Below are positions 58,416 to 64,000 of a stretch of 64,000 nt of DNA, piece after piece. The stretch is from Roseateles oligotrophus (GTDB taxonomy: Bacteria > Pseudomonadota > Gammaproteobacteria > Burkholderiales > Burkholderiaceae_C): contig NZ_JACHLP010000011.1 in NCBI RefSeq assembly GCF_014204525.1, positions 108,863 to 172,862 on the forward strand, read 5' to 3'. Every line of letters starts with the position of its first letter. Position 1 is the first letter of the stretch. The notes below the pieces were generated by a model. The model had not been told where the DNA came from and made no database searches. It saw only the letters and a program-made list of their open reading frames with translations. Both the position numbers and the translations under genes were made by a program.

Positions 58416-59042
58416 TCAGCGCTCGGACAAGGCCAGGCGCAGGGCCAGGCCCAGAAAGACGGTGCCGGCCAGGCGGTTGAGGGCTTGCTGCGCGCGCGTC
58501 GAGCGCTTCAGCAAAGCGCTGACGGTGCCGGCGAAATAGGTGATGGCGCCGAAGGAGAGCAAGGTTGCGGCGATGAAGAGCAGGCCCAGTTGCACGATCT
58601 GCCAGGCCACCGGGCCGCGCGAGGCGTCCACAAACTGGGGCAGCAGGGCCAGAAAGAAAAACACCACCTTGGGATTGCTCAGGTTCATCACCACGCCACG
58701 GCCCAGCATGGCCCTCATGCTGCTGCGGCCTCGGGCTTCAAAAGCCAGCGGCCCCACCGGCGCCCGCAACACCTGCCAGGCCAGATAGGCCAGATAGGCC
58801 GCGCCCACAAACTTCAGCACCGTGAAGGCCAGGGCCGAGGCCGCGAACACCGCCGCCAGGCCCAGGGCAATCGCCGCCGTGTGTACCAGCAAGCCGATGC
58901 ACAAGCCCAGCACGACGAAGAAGCCCGCACGCCGGCCCTGGGTGGCGGACTGCATCAGCACGAAGACATTGTCCGGCCCGGGCGTGAAGCCCAGCAGCAA
59001 GGCCAGGCCGAAGAAGGTGATGGCGGTTTGTAGAGTCAGCAT
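58416..59042 (-). CDS. LysE/RhtB family amino acid exporter
   Basis: A 208-residue, six-helix inner-membrane exporter starting LTLQTAITFFGLALLLGFTP and GPDNVFVLMQSATQGRRAGF, the LysE family motif, with MNLSNPKVVFFFLALLPQFV in the middle. RhtB-like members export threonine, homoserine or related amino acids. The same-strand neighbour is the SGNH gene 9 bp downstream, so cotranscription is likely, although a functional link is not evident. Confidence 0.93.
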   Translation of the reverse strand: MLTLQTAITFFGLALLLGFTPGPDNVFVLMQSATQGRRAGFFVVLGLCIGLLVHTAAIALGLAAVFAASALAFTVLKFVGAAYLAYLAWQVLRAPVGPLAFEARGRSSMRAMLGRGVVMNLSNPKVVFFFLALLPQFVDASRGPVAWQIVQLGLLFIAATLLSFGAITYFAGTVSALLKRSTRAQQALNRLAGTVFLGLALRLALSER

Positions 59043-59070
59043 GGCAGGGGCTCAGAGGGAAGACGCGAAA

Positions 59071-59733
59071 TCAATAGGCCAGCGTAAAGCGCTGGCCCTT
59101 GAAGGCCAGCACGGCGCTGCGCAGGCGGATCTGCTCCAGCGTCAAGTTGGGCGCGATCTTGTCGCCCTCGTGCCAGACCTGGGAGTTGATGATGAGCATG
59201 CGGTTGGCGGGGGTGTCGGAGTACATGGCCCCGCCCGTCACCAGGGGCGGCAGTTCGCGGCGCAGCGCTTCGGGCAGCCCGTCCTTGCTGGGCAGAGGGC
59301 CTTCTGCCGTGGGCGCTTGGGCTGCCGGCGCGGCCTTGGTGATGGGCTGAGGCACAGCGGCCACGGCCACTGGGGCCGGCGCTGGGGCCGGTGCCGAGGG
59401 CAAAGCAACGGTCACCGGCGGCACGGCCGGCGCCTGGGTCAGGGGCGCAGGCTGCTGTGCTTGCGTCTGGGTCTGCGCCCGTGGCGCCACCTGCGGGCCG
59501 CTGCTCGCTGCCGGCTCGCCACCACGGGGCCAGAAGTACAGGCCCAGCGCCAGCAAGCCCAAGACCAAGGCCAGCAAGATCAGCCAGAGCACCAGGCGGG
59601 AGGCCTTGGCCGCCCCCTCTTCGCCGGCCGCCAGGGGCCGGGCCGCGGCCGTGGCCTGGCCGTGCAGCGTGGGCAGGCTGCCCCGCTCCCGCTCGGACTC
59701 GGCGCGCCGCAAGGCATCAAGAATGTAGGACAT
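59071..59733 (-). CDS. gspB: General secretion pathway protein GspB
   Basis: The 220-residue protein begins MSYILDALRRAESERERG, a hallmark of GspB/ExeB. It has one membrane helix (about 46-68), a Pro/Ala-rich periplasmic linker (about 75-145) and a C-terminal GspB domain (RMLIINSQVWHEGDKIAPNL, LEQIRLRSAVLAFKGQRFTL). With GspA it helps assemble the type II secretion secretin through peptidoglycan. It lies 18 bp downstream of gspA; no other gsp genes are in the window. Confidence 0.93.
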   Translation of the reverse strand: MSYILDALRRAESERERGSLPTLHGQATAAARPLAAGEEGAAKASRLVLWLILLALVLGLLALGLYFWPRGGEPAASSGPQVAPRAQTQTQAQQPAPLTQAPAVPPVTVALPSAPAPAPAPVAVAAVPQPITKAAPAAQAPTAEGPLPSKDGLPEALRRELPPLVTGGAMYSDTPANRMLIINSQVWHEGDKIAPNLTLEQIRLRSAVLAFKGQRFTLAY

Positions 59734-59751
59734 AGGCTTTGTAGGGGCTCG

Positions 59752-61449
59752 TCAAGGCAGGGCTTGCAAACGCGGCTCGGCCACACCGGCCACCCGGTTG
59801 AGCTGCATCAGGGTGACGGGGCCGGCCAGGCCGTCGCGCTCCAGGCCCTGGCTGCGCTGGAAGGCCGCCACCTTGGCGCGGGTCGCGGCATCGTATTTTT
59901 GCGCGGGCGGCGTCGTCGCGGCAGACATGGGCTCGCCGCGAGCCTTGGCCAATTGGGCGCGCAGCCAGTCCAACATGGGGCCCGGCGTGATGTGGCCGGC
60001 ATAGCCCGGCGGCTGGCGCCACAAGGTGGCGTAGTCGCCCCGCCATTGCTGGCCCAGCTCCAGCAGGCTCAGCGTTTGGGCCGGCCCACCCGCGCTGCTG
60101 CGCACCAGCGCGGTTTGCGCGCCAAGGCCCAGCAGCAGCAGTTGATAGGGCTGGCCGGCCTCGTCCTGCAAGCTCAAGAGCGTGGGCCGGTCCAGCAGAC
60201 GCAAGAGCGCCAGGCTGCCGCCGCTGCCTTGATAACACAGCACTTGCTCGGTTTGCGCCAGGGCCTGGCAGGGCTGGGCCACCGCGGCCACGGCCTGCAA
60301 TTGCCACAGCGCGGCCAGCTCGCGCCAGGCCTGCGCCTCTTCGCGCAGACCGGCTTGGATCAGGGCGGGGGTCACCGAGGAGGCCGCGGCAGCAGCGAGG
60401 GCTGGCGCCGGGCTGCTGGCAGCGCTTGCCGCGCTTGCAGCAGCAGCCGCAAGGGCTGAGGCCGAGCTTGCTGCCGCCACCGCCGCAGGCGCCACGGCCG
60501 GCCGGCCGACCACCGGCTGCTTGGCCAGGCTCCAAGCCAGCGCCGTGGCCAGGGCCAGGCCAGCAAGCCCGCCGCCGGCCCAGACCCAAGGCCGGCCGCC
60601 AGGGGCTGGACGGCCTTCGAACACCTCGGCGGCCGCGCGCTGCAAGGTCTTGCGATCCACCCGCGAACGGCCCTGGGCATACGCCCCCAGCAGGGCGCGA
60701 TCACAGAGCAGATTGATGCGGCGCGGCACGCCGCGTGACAGCTGGTGGATGCGGCGCAGCACGCCGCGCTCGAAAGGCAGGCTGCGCTCCAGGCCGGCCA
60801 CGCCCAGGCGATGGCTGATGTATTGCGCGGTCTCGGCCTCGGACAAGGCCTGCAGATGGAAGCGCGCGATCACTCGCTGCGCCAGCTGCTCCAACTCGGG
60901 CGCGGCCAGCATCTGGCGCAGCTCGGGCTGGCCGATCAGCACGATCTGCAGCAGCTTGCGCTCCGAGGTTTCCAGATTCGTCAGCAGGCGCAGCTGCTCC
61001 AGCACCTCGGCGGAAAGGTTCTGCGCCTCGTCGATGATGAGCACATTGTTCTGCCCCACCGCATGGGTGCGCAGCAGGAACTCGTTGATGGCGTCGACAA
61101 AAGGCTTGAGCGCCGGCTCGCCCTTCAGCCCGGTGCCGATAGCCGGCAGCGGGGGCATGGGAATATGGAACTCCTCGCACACCGTCTGCAAAAGCTCGGG
61201 CACGCTCAGCTTGGGGTTGAAGATGTAGGCCACATTGCAGTGCTTGGGAATCTGCTGCAAAAAGCAGCGGCACACCGTGGTCTTGCCCGCCCCGATCTCG
61301 CCCGTCAGTAAGACAAAACCGCCGCCGCCGCGCAAGCCATACAGCAGATGCGCCAGAGCCTCGCGATGCCGCTCGCTCATGAAGAGGTAATGCGGGTCGG
61401 GCGCTATCGAAAAAGGCGCTTGCTTGAGGCCAAAGAATTTCGCGTACAT
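59752..61449 (-). CDS. gspA: General secretion pathway ATPase GspA (ExeA)
   Basis: The 565-residue inner-membrane ATPase starts MYAKFFGLKQAPFSIAPDPH and has Walker A GEIGAGKTT (50-58) and Walker B VLIIDEAQ (Asp140). The AAA region ends near 290; one membrane helix follows at about 315-335. A long Ala/Ser-rich linker (about 350-395) leads to a periplasmic part with a C-terminal peptidoglycan-binding domain (ATRAKVAAFQRSQGLERDGL). GspA and GspB remodel peptidoglycan for the type II secretin. The start at 61449 is the family start. Confidence 0.94.
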   Translation of the reverse strand: MYAKFFGLKQAPFSIAPDPHYLFMSERHREALAHLLYGLRGGGGFVLLTGEIGAGKTTVCRCFLQQIPKHCNVAYIFNPKLSVPELLQTVCEEFHIPMPPLPAIGTGLKGEPALKPFVDAINEFLLRTHAVGQNNVLIIDEAQNLSAEVLEQLRLLTNLETSERKLLQIVLIGQPELRQMLAAPELEQLAQRVIARFHLQALSEAETAQYISHRLGVAGLERSLPFERGVLRRIHQLSRGVPRRINLLCDRALLGAYAQGRSRVDRKTLQRAAAEVFEGRPAPGGRPWVWAGGGLAGLALATALAWSLAKQPVVGRPAVAPAAVAAASSASALAAAAASAASAASSPAPALAAAAASSVTPALIQAGLREEAQAWRELAALWQLQAVAAVAQPCQALAQTEQVLCYQGSGGSLALLRLLDRPTLLSLQDEAGQPYQLLLLGLGAQTALVRSSAGGPAQTLSLLELGQQWRGDYATLWRQPPGYAGHITPGPMLDWLRAQLAKARGEPMSAATTPPAQKYDAATRAKVAAFQRSQGLERDGLAGPVTLMQLNRVAGVAEPRLQALP

Positions 61450-61829
61450 GGGTGGGCGCGGCAACGCCAGAAACAGGACAGGGGCTGTGGCTGCGCATCC
61501 TAACCTGGGTGGGTGGGTGAGCGACGCGAGGCGGCCGTGGTGGAGGAAATTGCCCGCGGCCGCAGCCGCCGTCAAAACCGGCAAGCGCCACGGCCAAAGG
61601 CTCGCTGCGGGTGAAAGATCCCCTTGCAGGCGCCTCAATCGAAGCCGAGCCATGCTGCAAAATACCGGTCTGTTATTGCAGTACAGAATGCAGAATTCAA
61701 TCAAAATCTCTATGCCCGACAAGGTCTTGGCTCCACCCCAGACCGCCTGTTATTGGCGACAGGGGTTTTTACGGCGACTGGCTTTTGTCGCTCGATAAGA
61801 AAGTTAGAGCGCAGCAACACCGAGCCGTC
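61450..61829. other. 380-bp intergenic region at the start of the accessory segment
   Basis: No convincing gene is seen. The half nearest gspA should hold its promoter. The half nearest 61829 is A+T-richer and has a partial stem (GCGACA around 61758 with TGTCGC around 61786) and a GTTAG at 61804. Together these weakly resemble a decayed attC element but lack a matching CTAAC. Confidence 0.4.
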
Positions 61830-62108
61830 ATGCACCAATCTCCGCAATTCTCGGCCAGCGAATGGATTCAGATCTCATATCCGTCTGAGCCGGACTGGTC
61901 GATCACTTCAGATGAAGTGCTCGTCGAGCTAGTGGAAACGCACTGCTCGGAGCAATCGTGCGCCACGATTGCTATCGGCCTACTTGCCGCACGCGGGCAT
62001 CCGCGAGCCGAAGACCTGGCGCGTTGGTTGTTAAATGAGCCTGACGCGGACAAGTGGCTAAAGGATAGTGCGAACGATGTCCTGAATCGAGGGCGCGATG
62101 GAGCTTAG
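61830..62108 (+). CDS. Small hypothetical protein, possible integron-cassette gene
   Basis: The 92-residue soluble acidic protein is mainly helical in its second half (LVELVETHCSEQSCATIAIG; HPRAEDLARWLLNEPDADKW), a little like a HEAT-type helical pair. I do not recognise the family. No strong ribosome site precedes the ATG. Its stop lies 12 bp before an attC-like element, the spacing of a mobile gene cassette. GC is lower than in the gsp genes. Confidence 0.6.
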   Translation: MHQSPQFSASEWIQISYPSEPDWSITSDEVLVELVETHCSEQSCATIAIGLLAARGHPRAEDLARWLLNEPDADKWLKDSANDVLNRGRDGA

Positions 62109-62120
62109 TGCGATGTCGCG

Positions 62121-62177
62121 CTCTAACAAGTCATCCCAGCGGAATCCTAACGGCGCCGCTGAATTCTAAAGTTAGCC
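62121..62177 (+). repeat. attC-like element (integron cassette recombination site)
   Basis: 57 bp with the layout of a 59-base element. R''-like CTAAC (62123-62127) is complementary to GTTAG (62171-62175). An inner stem CAGCGG (62137-62142) pairs with CCGCTG (62156-62161), with 9-nt unpaired spacers on both sides and a 13-nt loop. The outer heptamer GTTAGCC departs slightly from GTTRRRY. No integrase gene is visible in the window. Confidence 0.55.
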
Positions 62178-62193
62178 TTCACAATCACAGCCT

Positions 62194-62991
62194 ATGCCCT
62201 TCCGAGACAACAAGAAGCCCAAGTTCGAGGACAAGGAGTTCACGGCGGACGTCAGCAATGAAGACTTCACACGCCACGACATGGTGCGCGTGTTCGCGGT
62301 TGGCAAGGTGTTCACCAAGATCAGCTTCAAGCAAGCCAACTTCTTGGGCTGCTATTTCCGGAATTGTCGCTTTATCGAATGCGATTTCACTGGTGCATTT
62401 GTCAAGGAAACAAATCTTCGGGGGTCCCAGTTCGAGAACTGCACTTTCCGATATACAGCCTGGGAAAAGTCTCACCTTGACGATGACTTCCTCGACCGTT
62501 GCCTTCCTAGCGAGGAAAACCTCGCCAGAGACTTGGTCAGGTCGTTGCGGGTCAACTTCGCCGAGATTGGAAACTACGAGGCGGTAAACAGGGCAGCGTC
62601 CATCGAAGTTCACTTGACGGGACAACACCTGTACAAGGCGGCCTACTCGAAAGAGTCCTACTATCGATCCAAATACAAGGGCGGGGAGAGACTCTCCCAT
62701 GCAGCCCAACATGCTCGGTGGAAAGTTCTTGACCTTCTCTGGGGCAATGGTGAGAGCATCGTACGCATCTTGATTAGCTGCTCTCTCGCCATACTTGCAG
62801 TCTCGGCCCTTTATTCTCGCGAGGCAAAACTCTCGTTGGCTGACGCACTCATGGAGTCCATCTGGCAGTTTTGGGGGAAGCAGTACGCGCAGGCCATGCC
62901 ACCGATCTATGCGCTCGCACTTACCATCACTCAGTTTGTTGCGTTCGGTCTGTTCATGGCGATACTGGTCAAGCGCCTATCACGTAGATGA
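62194..62991 (+). CDS. Pentapeptide-repeat protein with C-terminal two-helix membrane domain
   Basis: The 265-residue protein has pentapeptide repeats at about 45-90 (FKQANFLGCYFRNCRF, CDFTGAFVKETNLRGSQF), a helical middle (110-180) and two membrane helices (about 189-207 and 238-259). Between the helices lies ESIWQFWGKQYAQAMPP, and the end is AILVKRLSRR. This resembles pentapeptide proteins fused to two-helix potassium-channel domains, but no TVGYG-type filter is visible. Its stop overlaps the nucleotidyltransferase start (ATGA). Codon use is less GC-biased than in the rest of the window, suggesting transfer. Confidence 0.8.
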   Translation: MPFRDNKKPKFEDKEFTADVSNEDFTRHDMVRVFAVGKVFTKISFKQANFLGCYFRNCRFIECDFTGAFVKETNLRGSQFENCTFRYTAWEKSHLDDDFLDRCLPSEENLARDLVRSLRVNFAEIGNYEAVNRAASIEVHLTGQHLYKAAYSKESYYRSKYKGGERLSHAAQHARWKVLDLLWGNGESIVRILISCSLAILAVSALYSREAKLSLADALMESIWQFWGKQYAQAMPPIYALALTITQFVAFGLFMAILVKRLSRR

Positions 62992-63620
62992 CTCACGAAA
63001 TCTACATATTCGGTTCAATGACAAGAGGAGAAGTCTCCTCGTCGTCAGATGCGGACGTCCTAGTAATACAGGACAACTCAGAGCCGGATTCATTCCCACC
63101 GTCTTGGAGCGTGTACTCCAAGAAGACCATAGAGACATACTTCGCAGCCGGCAGGCTGTTTGCATGGCATCTGCATCTTGAAGCAGTCCGAATCTATCCT
63201 CGGTCGGGGTCTGGATTCCTTGCACTTCTCGGCGAGCCTGCCCCCTACTCTTCTCTGGCCGAAGACCTCGCGGACTTGCGTCTTCTCCTAGAGAATTCCA
63301 TGGTCGAACTTCGGAACGACTCACCTAGTCCGATCTACGAACTTGGCCTCGCATACACGGCGATTCGCGACATTGCAATGGCAGCCTCTTGGTCAATGTT
63401 GGCAAAGCCCTCGTTCAGCCGGTACGCGCCATACGAACTTCCTGTGCGATGCCCTTTGCCCCTTACCGTTTACGAGACTGCCATGCGAGCGCGGCATGCA
63501 TCTACCCGAGGCACAGCAGAGCCAAGCGAATACGACCTCGCAGCCAACCACCTAAAGGCCTCTCCAATCCTGGAATGGGCCGAATCAGTTCGGAGTGAAG
63601 CTTGTCCAACACTTTTTTGA
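62988..63620 (+). CDS. MNT-type nucleotidyltransferase domain protein
   Basis: The 210-residue protein begins IYIFGSMTRGEVSSSSDADV, the polymerase-beta-like minimal nucleotidyltransferase motif (Gly9-Ser10, Asp21 and Asp23; GS-x10-DxD). The C-terminal half (about 100-200) is helical (LADLRLLLENSMVELRND, AYTAIRDIAMAASWSMLAKP) and recalls HEPN-like or substrate-recognition helices; no RxxxxxH HEPN motif is certain. MNT proteins AMPylate HEPN toxins or modify antibiotics. It is coupled to the membrane protein gene upstream and overlaps the small gene downstream by 19 bp. Confidence 0.8.
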   Translation: MTHEIYIFGSMTRGEVSSSSDADVLVIQDNSEPDSFPPSWSVYSKKTIETYFAAGRLFAWHLHLEAVRIYPRSGSGFLALLGEPAPYSSLAEDLADLRLLLENSMVELRNDSPSPIYELGLAYTAIRDIAMAASWSMLAKPSFSRYAPYELPVRCPLPLTVYETAMRARHASTRGTAEPSEYDLAANHLKASPILEWAESVRSEACPTLF

Positions 63621-63916
63621 GCAAAGTCGTCGCCGAGCGCGCTGCGCTGGCAGTCATAAATCGAAGCTACTCCGGCAATCGCCAGTTGACCGGCTTGTCA
63701 TCGCCCGCAATTGAACAATGGCGAAGCAAAGTCGCTTTGCCGGCTGGTCACCTGCTGGTACAGACCCTTGTGAGACTTGGGGATGTCGCTCAAACACTTT
63801 CAAACAAAAGCAATGAGTCATTCATGCCGCTTACGGCTGAAGTGAAGGTCACGCTAGATCAACTCATGGCGCAACTGACAGCACAAGTCAAAGCGCTGCA
63901 CAGTGAAGGCTCTTAA
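63602..63916 (+). CDS. Small helical protein of unknown function
   Basis: A 104-residue soluble protein from a TTG start inside the 3' end of the nucleotidyltransferase gene, with GGAG about 8 nt upstream. It is predicted almost all helical (LVQTLVRLGDVAQTLSNKSN; VKVTLDQLMAQLTAQVKALH). The family is not recognised. Overlap with the previous gene and the terminator just after its stop make it the third gene of the same operon. Confidence 0.6.
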   Translation: MSNTFLSKVVAERAALAVINRSYSGNRQLTGLSSPAIEQWRSKVALPAGHLLVQTLVRLGDVAQTLSNKSNESFMPLTAEVKVTLDQLMAQLTAQVKALHSEGS

Positions 63917-63924
63917 GAAACACC

Positions 63925-63955
63925 ATTCAAGTGTCTGATCTTGAATAGGTTTTTT
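63925..63955 (+). terminator. Intrinsic terminator of the accessory operon
   Basis: ATTCAAG (63925-63931) pairs with CTTGAAT (63940-63946) over 8 nt; after AGG comes a run of six T residues. It lies 9 bp after the stop of the small helical protein gene. The stem is A+T-rich, so it is of modest strength. Confidence 0.7.
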
Positions 63956-64000
63956 CAGGCCGCGACGTCAGCCGTTACAAGTTTCATCCCCATCTTGTTG

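Noticed and set aside
61750..61811. Possible second attC element upstream of the small orphan gene
   Set aside because: There is a GCGACA/TGTCGC pair and a GTTAG, but no CTAAC partner box at the proper place, so the structure is incomplete. It may be a decayed site but cannot be supported.

Overview
The window looks like chromosomal DNA of a GC-rich betaproteobacterium, most likely order Burkholderiales (Roseateles/Paucibacter/Rubrivivax-like). The grounds are a short-form HisG in a BolA-hisG-hisD-hisCBHAF type gene set, a PEP-CTERM protein, PHA-granule and wax-ester acyltransferase genes, a GspA/GspB pair, a DUF1415 protein, and very high GC that drops visibly only in the last 2 kb. The genus is an inference. 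No rRNA, tRNA, CRISPR array or insertion sequence was recognised.

Layout. (1) 1-5319: late cobalamin genes cobQ (5' end cut by the window), cobT, cobS and a CobC-type phosphatase, with a REC-DUF3369-HD-GYP regulator between cobT and cobS. (2) 5379-9249: a secreted family-3 solute-binding protein followed by a large hybrid histidine kinase (HK-REC-REC-Hpt). (3) 9271-20495, mostly minus strand: fdx, coaD, rsmD, hisF, hisA, hisH, hisB, hisC, then a PIN/CopG toxin-antitoxin pair whose last gene overlaps hisC. A plus-strand block follows (XRE-cupin regulator, orphan LivM permease, poly-Gln PEP-CTERM protein). After it the his set resumes with hisD, hisG and the BolA-family gene ibaG; murA, which commonly sits between ibaG and hisG in related genomes, is absent. 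(4) 20558-28660: a heavy-metal RND efflux operon with small periplasmic accessory proteins and a DMT transporter with a His-rich tail. (5) 28668-30731: S9 prolyl oligopeptidase. (6) 30993-34571: an operon of an RHH-like protein, a PspA homologue, YqiJ and the flotillin YqiK. (7) 34576-37911: an ABC-2 exporter divergent from a TetR regulator and a TPR-like protein. (8) 38175-40733: a small secreted protein and lipid/PHA genes (WS/DGAT, acyl-CoA-binding protein, PHA-system protein). (9) 40739-50509: lipoprotein aminopeptidase, molybdopterin oxidoreductase, chemoreceptor, LivJ-type binding protein, M20 and M14-like hydrolases, DUF1415 and CBS proteins. (10) 50635-58406: an envelope/lipid neighbourhood (LplT, GT4 glycosyltransferase, Mpo1-like membrane protein, membrane-anchored class III aminotransferase, phosphatidylserine decarboxylase, acyltransferase 3, SGNH hydrolase). 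(11) 58416-61449: LysE exporter, GspB, GspA. (12) 61830-63955: a lower-GC accessory stretch with a small unknown gene, an attC-like element, and a tightly overlapping three-gene unit (pentapeptide-repeat two-helix membrane protein, MNT-type nucleotidyltransferase, small helical protein) ending in a terminator.

The strongest candidate for an undescribed system is the three-gene unit at 62194-63916. Runners-up are the RHH-like/PspA/YqiJ/flotillin operon, the toxin-antitoxin pair spliced into the his operon with its tandem operators, and the lipid-modification neighbourhood around 53-58 kb.
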